DNA of 64,000 nt from Blattabacterium cuenoti (GTDB lineage: Bacteria > Bacteroidota > Bacteroidia > Flavobacteriales > Blattabacteriaceae): NCBI RefSeq assembly GCF_014251655.1, contig NZ_CP059225.1:542028-606027 (forward strand), in the 5' to 3' direction. Below the pieces are notes generated by a model. It ran no database searches. It was not told where the DNA came from and saw only the letters and a program-made list of their open reading frames with translations. A program made the position numbers and the translations under genes. Positions 18,662-30,305 of the stretch are shown piece by piece. Position 1 is the first letter of the stretch, and each line of letters starts with the position of its first letter.

Positions 18662-20242
18662 ATGATTCCTTTTTCTATAGAAAATTACGGTATATTTAAA
18701 TCATCCGAAAATTGGCAGTTAACTCCTAAGGAATTACAAAATATTATTATTCAGCAAGGAATGGGAGTAGAAACTAAATCAGGGGTATTAGCAATTAATA
18801 CAGGTTTATTTACTGGTAGATCTCCAGAGGATAGATTTATTGTTAAGGATTCTATTACGGAAAAAAAAGTTTGGTGGAACAAAAAATTTAATCAGTCTTT
18901 CAATCTAGAAAAATTTGATGATTTACATCAAAAAATAATTCGATATTTATCAGGAAAAAGATTGTACCTTAGAGATGGATATGTTTGCTCTGATAAACGT
19001 TATCAATTAAATATCCGTACTATCTGTGAATACCCATGGTCTGATCTATTTATACATAATCTATTTTTTAGATTTCAAAAAATTGTAAAAATTTTACCAG
19101 ATTGGTTATTGTTTTGTGCACCAGGATTTCAATCTAACCCAGAAAAAGACGGAACATCCCATAAGAATTTTTCTATTTTAAACTTTTCTAAAAAAATAAT
19201 TCTAATTGGAGGATCTGGATATACAGGAGAAATAAAAAAATCTATATTTTCCGTTTTAAACTTTATACTTCCTATATATAAAAATGTATTTCCAATGCAT
19301 TGTGCTGCAAATATAGGAAAAGATGAAAAGGATACAGCTCTTTTTTTTGGATTATCTGGAACTGGAAAGACCACAATTTCTAATGATCCTAATCGAAATT
19401 TGATAGGAGACGACGAACATGGTTGGACTGATGATAATATTATTTTTAATTTTGAAGGAGGATGTTATGCAAAAGTATGGGGGATTTCTAAAAAAAATGA
19501 ACCTATGATTTATAATGCTATCAAAAAAGGAGCTATGTTAGAGAATGTTTCTTTTAAAAAAGGAACTAGAGAAGTAAATTTTTTTGATGATTCTATTACT
19601 CAAAATATGAGGATCAGTTATCCTATTTACTTCGTAAAAAATATTGAAAATAAATTATCGTCTTCTAATATAAAAAACATTTTTTTTCTAACATATGATG
19701 TTTTTGGAGTTTTACCTCCTATAGCTAAATTAAATAAAGTTCAATCTTCTTATTATTTTTTATTAGGATATACCTCTAAAGTAGCCGGTACAGAACTTCA
19801 TATAAAAAGACCAATAGCTACTTTTTCTTCTTGTTTTGGAGCTCCATTTATGCCTTTACATCCGATTCAATATACTAATATGTTTACGAAAAAATTAGAT
19901 AATACAAAAATAAATGTTTGGATGATCAATACTGGATTAATATCAGGTAAATATGATTCAATATATCGTATAAAATTAACTGATACTAGAAAAATAGTAC
20001 AAAATGTTTTAGACGGAATTTTATTAAAAGTTCCTTATGAAAAATATCCAGTTTTCAATTTTCAAATACCAAAATATTGTCCAGGAATATCTTCTCGAAT
20101 TTTGAACCCAAAAAATTCATGGGAAAATGAAAAAAGATATCAAAATCAAGTAAAAATACTGGCAAAAAAATTTATTGATCATTTTGAAATATACAAAAAA
20201 TACGTTGATAACAATATTTCCTATGGAGGTCCTATTTTATAA
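18662..20242 (+). CDS. pckA: Phosphoenolpyruvate carboxykinase (ATP)
   Basis: It converts oxaloacetate and ATP to phosphoenolpyruvate, the entry to gluconeogenesis. The 526-residue protein shows the early arginine motif TGRSPEDRF, the ATP-form Walker A GLSGTGKTT near residue 225, and GDDEHGW for metal binding. This suggests carbon flow from amino or organic acids towards sugars, as expected for a symbiont fed on host nitrogen compounds. It is a single gene; its stop overlaps the convergent ribE by 6 nt. Confidence 0.97.
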   Translation: MIPFSIENYGIFKSSENWQLTPKELQNIIIQQGMGVETKSGVLAINTGLFTGRSPEDRFIVKDSITEKKVWWNKKFNQSFNLEKFDDLHQKIIRYLSGKRLYLRDGYVCSDKRYQLNIRTICEYPWSDLFIHNLFFRFQKIVKILPDWLLFCAPGFQSNPEKDGTSHKNFSILNFSKKIILIGGSGYTGEIKKSIFSVLNFILPIYKNVFPMHCAANIGKDEKDTALFFGLSGTGKTTISNDPNRNLIGDDEHGWTDDNIIFNFEGGCYAKVWGISKKNEPMIYNAIKKGAMLENVSFKKGTREVNFFDDSITQNMRISYPIYFVKNIENKLSSSNIKNIFFLTYDVFGVLPPIAKLNKVQSSYYFLLGYTSKVAGTELHIKRPIATFSSCFGAPFMPLHPIQYTNMFTKKLDNTKINVWMINTGLISGKYDSIYRIKLTDTRKIVQNVLDGILLKVPYEKYPVFNFQIPKYCPGISSRILNPKNSWENEKRYQNQVKILAKKFIDHFEIYKKYVDNNISYGGPIL

Positions 20243-20836
20243 AGAATAATTGTTATTAAGATATTTAGCAATATATTTTCCTATAATATCAAATTCTATA
20301 TTCACAACGTCTCCAATTTTCATAAAATGAAAATTGGTTTTTTCATAAGTATAAGGAATAATGGATATACTAATATTATATCTAGTACATGTTCTTATAG
20401 TGAGACTTATTCCATTGATAGCGATAGAACCTTTTTCTACAACTATATGATTTAGTTCTTTTTTAGATTTAAAGAAAAAAATCCAGCTTCCATCTCTACT
20501 TTCTATATTTTGAATTATAGCAGTTGTATCTACATGTCCTTGGACAAAGTGTCCATCAAATCTTTCCTTCATCATAATTAATCCTCTTTCTAAATTCACC
20601 TCATCCTTAAGTTTTAAATAATTTAAATTGGAACATAATAAAGTTTCTTCAGAGGCTATAACTGAATAAGTTTTTTCATTAACATCTATAATTGTTAAAC
20701 ATATTCCGTTATGACAAATACTTTGATGGATTTTTATTTTATATGAAAATGGATTGTAAAAGGTAATATAAAGATTTTTTCTATCACGGTTTAATTGTTG
20801 TACTTTTGTCATGCATTCTATGATACCAGTAAACAT
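20237..20836 (-). CDS. ribE: Riboflavin synthase, alpha subunit
   Basis: It performs the last step of riboflavin synthesis, dismutating two 6,7-dimethyl-8-ribityllumazine molecules. The 199-residue chain begins with the hallmark MFTGIIE and shows the duplicated lumazine-binding fold (GHFVQGHVDTTA in the first half; GSIAINGISLTI in the second). ribF in the same window would turn the product into FMN and FAD. It is divergent from pdxA with 28 bp between starts. Confidence 0.95.
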   Translation of the reverse strand: MFTGIIECMTKVQQLNRDRKNLYITFYNPFSYKIKIHQSICHNGICLTIIDVNEKTYSVIASEETLLCSNLNYLKLKDEVNLERGLIMMKERFDGHFVQGHVDTTAIIQNIESRDGSWIFFFKSKKELNHIVVEKGSIAINGISLTIRTCTRYNISISIIPYTYEKTNFHFMKIGDVVNIEFDIIGKYIAKYLNNNYSL

Positions 20837-20864
20837 AATTATTCTAATTTTCTTTTTAAATTAA

Positions 20865-21905
20865 ATGAATTACATAAAAAAAAAAATTAAGGTAGGTTTT
20901 ACTACAGGTGATATTAATGGAATAGGAATTGAAATATTTTTAAAAGTATGTATGAAAAAAAAGATTTTAGATTTTTTTACTCCAATATTATTTGGATCTG
21001 TTAAATTGTGCTATTATTATAAAAAAATTTTAAATCTAGAGTTCAATCATATTCGAGAAATTAAAAATTTTAAAGAAATTGTTGATCATAAAATTAATGT
21101 GTTCAATATTTGGAAAGAAGATACTCAATTTGAGTCTATAAAAATTAATCATCCAGATTCAGGAAAATACCCTATTACATCTTTAAAAAAAGCTGTAAAA
21201 TCTTTAAAAGAAGGAAAAATAGATGTATTAGTAACAGCTCCCGTAAACAAAAAATGTATGAATTTAAAAGGTTTTTCATTTTTTGGACATACTGAATATT
21301 TACAAAATGTTTTAGAAGGAGAATCATTAATGGTAATGATCCACGATTTATTAAAAATAGCTTTAGTCACCAATCATTTGCCTTTAAAGAAAATAAGTTC
21401 AGAATTAAACGTAAAAAAAATAATAAAGTCCATAAAAATTTTACGTAAATCTCTAATTATAGACTTTTTTATAGAAAAACCTAAAATTGCAGTTTTAGGA
21501 TGTAATCCTCATTCTGGAGATAATGGACTAATAGGAGATGAAGAAAAAACAAAGATTAAACCAGCTGTTGATAATTTATTTCAAAAAAAAGGATGGTTAA
21601 TTTTTGGACCTTATTCTTCAGACAGTTTTTTTGGGAATCACAGTTATCGAAATTTTGACGCAATTTTAGCTATGTATCATGACCAAGGGTTAATCCCTTT
21701 TAAAACCTTAACTTATAATCAAGGAGTTAATTTTACAGCTGGTCTTTCTCATATTAGAACTTCTCCAGCCCATGGAGTCGCTTATGATATAGCTAAAAAA
21801 GGAGTAGCAAATGAACATTCTTTTGAAGAGGCCATTTTTAATGCTATAAAAATATTTAAAAATAGAAAAGAATATATGAAACTATCTTCTTATAAACCAT
21901 CATAA
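20865..21905 (+). CDS. pdxA: 4-hydroxythreonine-4-phosphate dehydrogenase
   Basis: This enzyme is in the deoxyxylulose-5-phosphate-dependent vitamin B6 pathway. The 346-residue protein contains TTGDINGIG at the start, LVTAPVNK, GHTEYL with a metal-ligand His, GCNPHSGD and AMYHDQGLIPFK. With pdxH also in the window, de novo B6 synthesis appears to be kept. The stop overlaps the convergent atpC stop by 6 nt. Confidence 0.95.
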   Translation: MNYIKKKIKVGFTTGDINGIGIEIFLKVCMKKKILDFFTPILFGSVKLCYYYKKILNLEFNHIREIKNFKEIVDHKINVFNIWKEDTQFESIKINHPDSGKYPITSLKKAVKSLKEGKIDVLVTAPVNKKCMNLKGFSFFGHTEYLQNVLEGESLMVMIHDLLKIALVTNHLPLKKISSELNVKKIIKSIKILRKSLIIDFFIEKPKIAVLGCNPHSGDNGLIGDEEKTKIKPAVDNLFQKKGWLIFGPYSSDSFFGNHSYRNFDAILAMYHDQGLIPFKTLTYNQGVNFTAGLSHIRTSPAHGVAYDIAKKGVANEHSFEEAIFNAIKIFKNRKEYMKLSSYKPS

Positions 21906-22136
21906 AATCACTAAAATAAAATTTTTTTTCACTTGTAAAAATCCTCCCTCTATTTTAATTTCTTGAAATTGATCAATATTTTCTATATAAAATTTTATAA
22001 TTCCATTTCCCAATACAGAAATAAAAGGAGCATGATTTTTTAGTATTTGAAAATAACCATATAAGCCAGGAGCTATAATAGAAACTATATTTTTTTGATA
22101 TAAAATTTTATTGCAATAAACGATCTTAATTTTCAT
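21900..22136 (-). CDS. atpC: F1Fo ATP synthase epsilon subunit (short form)
   Basis: At 78 residues it contains only the N-terminal beta-sandwich (APGLYGYFQILKNHAPF is the recognisable core). The C-terminal helical hairpin that inhibits the enzyme in many bacteria is absent; short forms are usual in Bacteroidetes. It follows atpD by 3 nt. The other ATP synthase genes are not in the window, in keeping with the split atpDC arrangement of this phylum. Confidence 0.9.
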   Translation of the reverse strand: MKIKIVYCNKILYQKNIVSIIAPGLYGYFQILKNHAPFISVLGNGIIKFYIENIDQFQEIKIEGGFLQVKKNFILVIL

Positions 22137-22139
22137 AAA

Positions 22140-23678
<1,539 letters not shown>

Positions 23679-23688
23679 CTAAAAATTA

Positions 23689-23696
23689 TATCTTTG
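23689..23696 (+). promoter_or_regulatory. Candidate -7 element for ribF
   Basis: TATCTTTG matches TAnnTTTG and lies 36 nt before the preferred TTG start of ribF. It overlaps an alternative in-frame TTG at 23694, which argues against that longer start. A -33 box is not clear. Confidence 0.5.
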
Positions 23697-23732
23697 TATT
23701 ATGTAAATGTAAGAGAAAAAAAAGTAAAAATT

Positions 23733-24680
23733 TTGAAAATTTATTCACTTATTGATGAATTTTCGTCTATTTTTCCATGTTCATTAACACTAGGAGTTTT
23801 TGATGGAGTTCATATGGGACATCAAAAGATTATCAAAAACTTAATTTTTAAATCTGATAAAAAATATTCTACAGTTCTACTTACTTTCCATCCACATCCC
23901 AAAGAAATATTAAATCCTAAAGAAAATTTTTACTATTTAAATACTCTTTCAGAAAGAATATCTAATTTAAAAAAAACAGGAATCAAACATTTAATTATTC
24001 ATCCTTTTACTATAGACTTTTCTAGATTAAGTAAAAAAAATTTTTTTTCAAAAATTTTCCATTTAAAATGGAAAATTCAATTAATTATTATTGGATATGA
24101 TTTTCATGTAGGAAAAGATAAAAATGATTCTTATGAAGAATTGAAAAAGATAACCAATTATCATGGAATCAAAGTTCATCAATTAAAACCTTATAAAATA
24201 CAAAAACAAACGGTTAGTTCTACTAATATCCGTAAATCTCTTATATTGGGAGATATAGAATGGGCCAATAAAGCTCTTGGATATTTTTATCCGTTATCGG
24301 GTTATGTTATTAGAGGAAAAGGAATAGGAAGAGGGATTAATTTTCCAACGGCCAATATACAAGTAAATTCAAAAAAATTAATTCCAAAAAAAGGTGTTTA
24401 TGCAGTAAAAATTAATTATATAGATAAAACTTATCATGGTATGTTGAATATAGGAACCAATCCTACTATTAGTAATAATAAAACAATTAAAATAGAAGTA
24501 CATATTTTTGACTTTTTTGGAAATATTTATGGAAAAAAAATAGATATTTTTATAATTCATATAATTAGAAAAGAAAAAAAATTTAATACTCTTCAAGAAC
24601 TGAAAGATCAAATTCATAGAGATAAAATAAATATTAAAAAAATTTTTTCTTGTGAAAAAAAAAATAGATCATATAATTAA
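23733..24680 (+). CDS. ribF: Bifunctional riboflavin kinase / FAD synthetase
   Basis: It converts riboflavin to FMN and then FAD. The FAD-synthetase domain comes first (GVFDGVHMGHQKI near residue 20; later SSTNIRKSL), followed by the flavokinase domain (GKGIGRGINFPTANI, then GMLNIGTNPT). I choose the TTG at 23733 because the product then begins MKIY like its relatives, and because the upstream in-frame TTG at 23694 sits in a candidate promoter. The last 29 nt overlap the addB-like gene. Confidence 0.92.
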   Translation: MKIYSLIDEFSSIFPCSLTLGVFDGVHMGHQKIIKNLIFKSDKKYSTVLLTFHPHPKEILNPKENFYYLNTLSERISNLKKTGIKHLIIHPFTIDFSRLSKKNFFSKIFHLKWKIQLIIIGYDFHVGKDKNDSYEELKKITNYHGIKVHQLKPYKIQKQTVSSTNIRKSLILGDIEWANKALGYFYPLSGYVIRGKGIGRGINFPTANIQVNSKKLIPKKGVYAVKINYIDKTYHGMLNIGTNPTISNNKTIKIEVHIFDFFGNIYGKKIDIFIIHIIRKEKKFNTLQELKDQIHRDKINIKKIFSCEKKNRSYN

Positions 24681-27273
24681 ACATCTATTAAAAAAAATAG
24701 ATGTTAGTCATAAATATATATTTATATCAAAATATCCCACTACTATAGAATATATAAAAAACAAACATATATCAAAATTAGGATATGATACTAAATTTTT
24801 TACTATAGAAACATTTTTAGAGAAAATTTCTGGACTACAAATTTCGGATAATTATTCCATACTTCTTAACTTTTTTTCTTTATTCAAAGAAAATGATTTA
24901 TCAGAAAAAAAATGGAAAAATTTTTTTCATTGGGGTCCTAAAATATTAAATGATTTTCAAGATATAGATACCAGTATGGTAAATCCCGATATCTTTTTTT
25001 ATTCTGTGATTTCCGCAGAAAAAATAAAACAATGGGATCCTAATAATTCAAAAAAAACAAAATTTATTTTTTGGGAAAAAATACATAAATATTATTACAT
25101 TTTGCAATCCCAACTTTTAAAAAAAGGAATCACTTATCCAGGGATGCTTTTTAGAATCATTATTCCTCATTTAAATTTTTTTTTATCTAAAATTTCAAAT
25201 ACAAAAATTATTTTCATAAAAGAAATCATCTTAAATGAATATGAGAAAATATTTGTTAGAAAAATTGTTCAAAATCATCAAGGATTTTTTTATGATGTAT
25301 ATAATATAAAAAAAAATAAAAAAAAAGATTCTAAATGTATAAAAATAATTGAAGTTTCAAAAGAAATAGAACAACTAAGAATAGTAAAGGATATAATATT
25401 TCAATTAATTAAAAAAGGAGAAAAACCTCATAATATACTTCTTATTCCGGGAAACAATTCTTTGACGATTCCTTTATTAAATTACCTAAAAAGATTAAAA
25501 ATCAATCAATCTATAAATATTAATTATTCTTTTAAAGAAAATCCTATCTACTACACTTTTTATAACATTTTTCAATTTTTATTAAATAAAGAAAAACTAA
25601 ATAAATTCAATAGAAAAGATGTGATCAATATATTATCAAATGGATACATACAAAAATTTTTCTTGAAGAAAAATTCTTTATTAAAAAAATTAAAAATGGA
25701 AAATAATTCCAATTTTATTCCCGAAGAGGTTATGAAAAAACATTTATTAAAAAATGACTTATGGATTATTTTTCAAACTCCTACTAATAATATAAAACTT
25801 ATAATTTCAAGCATTATAAGTTTTATTAGAAAACTAAAAAAACTATTATTTGCAAACAGCAACAAACACTGTTTAGAATTAAAATTTCTTGTTAAGTTAG
25901 AAAATTATATACAAAAAATAAAAATAATAATTAGAAAAAAAGAAAAATGTTTCTACGGAGTTAATGATATCCTTTACATATATAAGCAATTTTCCAATAT
26001 GGAAAGTATACGATATATACGTAAAAATACAAGAGGTTTATATATAACTAACTTCTTAGATATTTATTTTAAAAATTTCGAATCAGTCATTATTACTTCT
26101 TTTAATGAAGGAGTTATTCCTCCAAATATGAAAAGTAATTCTTTCATTCCCTTTGATATTAGAGAAAAATTACATATCAATCATTTAAATAATGATTTTT
26201 ATTTTCAACATTTTTTAAGAATTTTTCAATCTTCAAAAAAAACGTTTTTAATATATAAAAATCAACCAGATGAAATAAATTCTGGAGAAAAAAGTCGTTT
26301 TATTCACCAAATAGAAATCGATTCAGAAATTCCAATAGAAAAAAAAATTCATAATATATATTCTAATATGAAGACCCATAAAAGGGTGGAGAATCCTATT
26401 GTTATCGAAAAAACACAATCTATTATTCATCATTTACATCAGTTAGTTAATAAAGGATTATCTCCTTCTTCTATCCATTTATATAATTATAATCCTCTCT
26501 TATTCTATTATAAAAAAATACTTAATATAAATCTAAATGATGTAGAAAATTTTTCTTTCAAAAAAGAAATAGGAAAAATAACTCATAAAACATTAAATAT
26601 TTTATATTCTCCCATAAAAAATAATTTTATAACCATAAATCGTATTCATGAGATGAAAAATATCTATGAATATATTATAAAAAAAAAACTTTTAGAAAAA
26701 AAAAAAATAATTAAGGAGAATCAAACATTATTTTATTATATCATAACAAATTATGTAAAAAATTTTATTTCATGGGATGAAAAATTGATTCAAAACGGAC
26801 ACAAAATTTTTTTAAGAGAAATAGAATGCAATCTTTCTACAAGATTAAATATTGGATCTATCCAAGTGAATTTACATGGAATTATTGATCGTATAGATGA
26901 GTGTGACAAAATTACTCGTATTCTAGATTATAAAATAGGATTTTCAAAAACAAAAGAGATGAACGTATCTTTAGAAAAAATTGAAAATATTTTTATAAAT
27001 CCAAATTATTCTAATATTATGCAATTACTTATTTACGTTTATTTATGGTTTAAATATTACGGGTTTATAGAAAAATCAAAAAAATTACCTATTTTAGGAA
27101 TCATTTCTCCTGATAAGAATGGAGATATATCACAAGTTTCTATAAATTTTTTTCAGGAAAAAAAAATAAACATCACATATGGAGACTACAAAAAATACTT
27201 TCTTCCATTCCTTATCAATAGAATTTCAGAAATTTTAAATTCAAAAATACCAATTATAGAAAAAATTTATTGA
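24652..27273 (+). CDS. AddB-like PD-(D/E)XK nuclease protein
   Basis: This 873-residue protein resembles the AddB-type subunit of Bacteroidetes AddAB/RecBCD-like recombinases. The N-terminal two-thirds look like a degenerate helicase region with no Walker A. The C-terminal third carries the RecB-family nuclease pattern: LSPSSIHLYNYNP, then GKITHKTLN, then GIIDRID and ILDYKIG near residues 743-763, supplying the D and D-x-K residues. It would trim DNA ends during double-strand break repair together with an AddA partner not seen here. It starts at GTG inside ribF (29-nt overlap). The sequence is very Lys/Ile/Asn-rich and divergent, so the subunit name is tentative, but the nuclease motif is clear. 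Confidence 0.75.
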   Translation: MKKKIDHIIKHLLKKIDVSHKYIFISKYPTTIEYIKNKHISKLGYDTKFFTIETFLEKISGLQISDNYSILLNFFSLFKENDLSEKKWKNFFHWGPKILNDFQDIDTSMVNPDIFFYSVISAEKIKQWDPNNSKKTKFIFWEKIHKYYYILQSQLLKKGITYPGMLFRIIIPHLNFFLSKISNTKIIFIKEIILNEYEKIFVRKIVQNHQGFFYDVYNIKKNKKKDSKCIKIIEVSKEIEQLRIVKDIIFQLIKKGEKPHNILLIPGNNSLTIPLLNYLKRLKINQSININYSFKENPIYYTFYNIFQFLLNKEKLNKFNRKDVINILSNGYIQKFFLKKNSLLKKLKMENNSNFIPEEVMKKHLLKNDLWIIFQTPTNNIKLIISSIISFIRKLKKLLFANSNKHCLELKFLVKLENYIQKIKIIIRKKEKCFYGVNDILYIYKQFSNMESIRYIRKNTRGLYITNFLDIYFKNFESVIITSFNEGVIPPNMKSNSFIPFDIREKLHINHLNNDFYFQHFLRIFQSSKKTFLIYKNQPDEINSGEKSRFIHQIEIDSEIPIEKKIHNIYSNMKTHKRVENPIVIEKTQSIIHHLHQLVNKGLSPSSIHLYNYNPLLFYYKKILNINLNDVENFSFKKEIGKITHKTLNILYSPIKNNFITINRIHEMKNIYEYIIKKKLLEKKKIIKENQTLFYYIITNYVKNFISWDEKLIQNGHKIFLREIECNLSTRLNIGSIQVNLHGIIDRIDECDKITRILDYKIGFSKTKEMNVSLEKIENIFINPNYSNIMQLLIYVYLWFKYYGFIEKSKKLPILGIISPDKNGDISQVSINFFQEKKINITYGDYKKYFLPFLINRISEILNSKIPIIEKIY

Positions 27274-28325
27274 TTTTTAATATATTTTTCTATATAATTT
27301 CCCACTTCTTCTGTTGTTGAACAGTTTTCCGAATCAATAATATCTGGAGTACATATTTTTTTATCTATAGAATCTTTAACAGCTTTTTCTACAATTTCTT
27401 TTTCTTCATACATTCCAAAATATTCTAACATCATAGCTCCTGAAAGGATACATCCTAAAGGGTTTGCAATATTCTTACCTGCTGCTTTAGGATAAGATCC
27501 GTGGATAGGTTCAAACATAGATTTATGATCTCCTATAGAAGCAGATGGTAGTAATCCTATCGAACTTGTAAGAACACTAGATTCATCCGAAAGAATATCT
27601 CCAAACATATTATCCGTTAAAATAACATCAAATCTATTAGGATTTAAAATCATTTGCATAGCGGCATGATCTATATATAAAAAATCTAGATAGACATCTG
27701 GATAATCCAATGCCATTTTTTGAATTACTTCTCTCCATAACCTAGATGTTTCCAAAACATTAGCTTTATCTACTAATGTTATTTTTTTCCTCCTAGTTAC
27801 AGCAGCTTTCAAAGCCATTTCTCCAATTCTTTCAATTTCATTTTTAGAATATATACAATAATCATAAGCCTTTTCTCCATCATCAAAACGACCTTTTTCT
27901 CCAAAATAAATACCTCCTGTTAATTCACGATAAATAACAAAATCTACCTTTTCTAATAATTCTTTTTTTATAGGAGACTTATTAATTTCAGAATAAAGGA
28001 CTACAGGACGTATATTACAATATACATTCATTATTTTTCTCAATTGTAACAATCCATCTTCGGGTCTCATCCCTCTCGGATTATGATCATGTTTGGGATC
28101 TCCTACACAACCAAATAAAACGGCATCTGATTTTAAACAAGTATTTATAGTTTCTTTTGAAATTGGATATCCAAATTTATCTATTGCTACAGATCCAGCT
28201 AAAATTTTTTTATATTGAAAATTATGACCATATTTTCTAGCTATAGAATTCAAAACTTTTATTGTTTGTTTCATGATCTCAGGGCCTATTCCATCTCCTT
28301 CTATTACAGATATTTTTTTTTTCAT
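27267..28325 (-). CDS. leuB: 3-isopropylmalate dehydrogenase
   Basis: It oxidises and decarboxylates 3-isopropylmalate to 2-ketoisocaproate with NAD. The 352-residue protein has GDGIGPEI at the start, [10 protein letters not shown] with the catalytic Tyr region, the lysine segment [12 protein letters not shown], and [11 protein letters not shown] with metal ligands. It overlaps leuD by 4 nt and is last gene of leuACDB. Its 3' end overlaps the convergent AddB-like gene by 7 nt. Confidence 0.97.
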   Translation of the reverse strand: MKKKISVIEGDGIGPEIMKQTIKVLNSIARKYGHNFQYKKILAGSVAIDKFGYPISKETINTCLKSDAVLFGCVGDPKHDHNPRGMRPEDGLLQLRKIMNVYCNIRPVVLYSEINKSPIKKELLEKVDFVIYRELTGGIYFGEKGRFDDGEKAYDYCIYSKNEIERIGEMALKAAVTRRKKITLVDKANVLETSRLWREVIQKMALDYPDVYLDFLYIDHAAMQMILNPNRFDVILTDNMFGDILSDESSVLTSSIGLLPSASIGDHKSMFEPIHGSYPKAAGKNIANPLGCILSGAMMLEYFGMYEEKEIVEKAVKDSIDKKICTPDIIDSENCSTTEEVGNYIEKYIKNQ

Positions 28326-28912
28326 ATTCTTTTATTTTTTTCGAAAATTTCCACTTCTTTTTTAAGAGAAACTAAAAAATCTATATCATCATATCCATTT
28401 AAAAAACAATTTTTTTTGTATGGATGTATCTCAAACTTTTCAAATTCTCCTGTTTTTAAAATGGTAACTATTTGATGAATTAAATCAATTTTTATTTCTA
28501 TTTTCGGATTATTTTCAGTTACAAAAAATAATTTTTTTAAGAAATATTCGGATACTTCTATAGGAAGTAATCTATTGTTTAATGCATTTTCTTTAAAAAT
28601 ATCAGCAAAAAAACTAGATATTATAACTCTAAATCCATAATACAAAAGAGCCCATGCAGCATGTTCTCTACTAGAACCACAACCAAAATTTCTTCCAGAT
28701 AAAAGAATTTTCCCACAAAAATTAGGATTATTTAAGACAAAATCTTCATTTATAGATCCATCTTTTTTATAACGCCAATCTATAAATAGATTATTTCCAC
28801 ATTCTTCTCTTTTAATTTCTTTTAAAAAACGAGCTGGAATAATTTGGTCTGTATCAATATCCTCTACAGATAATGGGATAGCTCTACTAATTAATGTTGT
28901 AAATTTTTTCAT
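28322..28912 (-). CDS. leuD: 3-isopropylmalate dehydratase, small subunit
   Basis: This 196-residue swivelling subunit pairs with LeuC to isomerise 2- to 3-isopropylmalate. [13 protein letters not shown] lies near residues 18-30 and the substrate-binding block [13 protein letters not shown] near residues 73-85. Its start overlaps leuC by 26 nt and its end overlaps leuB by 4 nt, so translation of the three is probably coupled. Confidence 0.96.
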   Translation of the reverse strand: MKKFTTLISRAIPLSVEDIDTDQIIPARFLKEIKREECGNNLFIDWRYKKDGSINEDFVLNNPNFCGKILLSGRNFGCGSSREHAAWALLYYGFRVIISSFFADIFKENALNNRLLPIEVSEYFLKKLFFVTENNPKIEIKIDLIHQIVTILKTGEFEKFEIHPYKKNCFLNGYDDIDFLVSLKKEVEIFEKNKRI

Positions 28913-30293
28913 GAATATATTGATTTACGTCTACAATTTTACCTTCAATAGCAACAATAGCTGCTGTTAAAGGACTAGCTAACATTGTACGAGATCCTGG
29001 CCCTTGTCTTCCTTTAAAATTTCTATTAGATGTAGATAAACAGTATTCACCAAAAGGTATTTTATCCTCATTCATTCCTAAACACGCAGAACATCCAGGT
29101 TGACGAAATTCGAATCCAGAATCTTTAAAGATTTTATCCAATCCTTCTTTTTTAGCTTGTTGAACTACCTGATTTGATCCAGGAACTATCATCACATGGA
29201 CATGATGAGCTTTTTTTTTCCCTTTGACAATAGAAGCTACTAATCTTAAATCTTCTATTCTAGAATTAGTACAACTTCCTATAAAAATATAATGAATTTT
29301 TTTACCTATTAAATATTCTCCTGGGATAAAACCCATATAATCCAAAGATTTATTGTATTCTGATGAATTATGTTTTGGAATAGGTTCATCTATCTTTATA
29401 GCCATTCCAGGATTTGTTCCATAAGTTATCATGGGATAGATCTCTTTAGTATTGAAGGTATATTCTTTATCAAAGAATGTATCATCATCTGTTTTTAAAT
29501 AATTCCAATACTCCATTATATCTTGTATATTAGATTGTTGAAATAAAGAATTTTTTCTTTTTTGAATATAATCAAAAGTGATTTTATCTGGAGCGATTAA
29601 TCCTCCTTTTGCTCCCATTTCAATACTCATATTACAAATAGTCATTCTTCCTTCCATACTCATTTTTTGAATAGAAGGACCAGTATATTCTATAAAATGA
29701 CCAATACCTGCATCTACTCCTAATTTTGATATCATATACAAAATAACATCTTTTGGAGTAACTCCTTTTCTCAAATTTCCATTTAAATGAATTTTCATTT
29801 GTTTAGGCTTGGATAATAATAGGCATTGACTAGCCATAACCATAGTTACCTGACTAGTTCCAATTCCAAATGCTATACATCCAAAAGCCCCGTGTGTTGA
29901 AGTATGGCTATCTCCACAAACTATTGTCATTCCTGGCAAAGTATAACCCAATTCAGGTCCTATAACATGAACTATTCCGTTATTTTTATGCCCTAATTGA
30001 TACAAAACAATTCCATATTTATTACAATTATTTGTTAATAAATTAATTTGTTTTCTAGATAAAGGATCTTTGATAGGTAAATGTTGATTCACTGTAGGAA
30101 CATTATGATCTACTGTAGCAATTATTTGTTTTGGTCTAAAAACGGATAAATTTTTTCTTTCCAATTCTAAAAAAGCTTGAGGGCTTGTCACTTCATGAAT
30201 GTAATGTCTATCTATATAAATCACATATACTCCACTTTCTAATTTTTTTACTATGTGATTATTCCAAATTTTATCAAATAATGATCTTGACAT
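28887..30293 (-). CDS. leuC: 3-isopropylmalate dehydratase, large subunit
   Basis: This is the iron-sulphur aconitase-family subunit, 468 residues. The three cluster Cys are seen in [11 protein letters not shown] (near residue 342) and in GCSACLGMN (near residue 402); [12 protein letters not shown] and the C-terminal [14 protein letters not shown] are also clear. It sits 12 nt after leuA in the leuACDB operon. Confidence 0.97.
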   Translation of the reverse strand: MSRSLFDKIWNNHIVKKLESGVYVIYIDRHYIHEVTSPQAFLELERKNLSVFRPKQIIATVDHNVPTVNQHLPIKDPLSRKQINLLTNNCNKYGIVLYQLGHKNNGIVHVIGPELGYTLPGMTIVCGDSHTSTHGAFGCIAFGIGTSQVTMVMASQCLLLSKPKQMKIHLNGNLRKGVTPKDVILYMISKLGVDAGIGHFIEYTGPSIQKMSMEGRMTICNMSIEMGAKGGLIAPDKITFDYIQKRKNSLFQQSNIQDIMEYWNYLKTDDDTFFDKEYTFNTKEIYPMITYGTNPGMAIKIDEPIPKHNSSEYNKSLDYMGFIPGEYLIGKKIHYIFIGSCTNSRIEDLRLVASIVKGKKKAHHVHVMIVPGSNQVVQQAKKEGLDKIFKDSGFEFRQPGCSACLGMNEDKIPFGEYCLSTSNRNFKGRQGPGSRTMLASPLTAAIVAIEGKIVDVNQYIHEKIYNIN

Positions 30294-30305
30294 TTTTATG
30301 ACATT

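Noticed and set aside
23694-23732. Longer ribF start at TTG 23694
   Set aside because: It lies in the TATCTTTG promoter-like element; the TTG at 23733 gives a family-like N-terminus.
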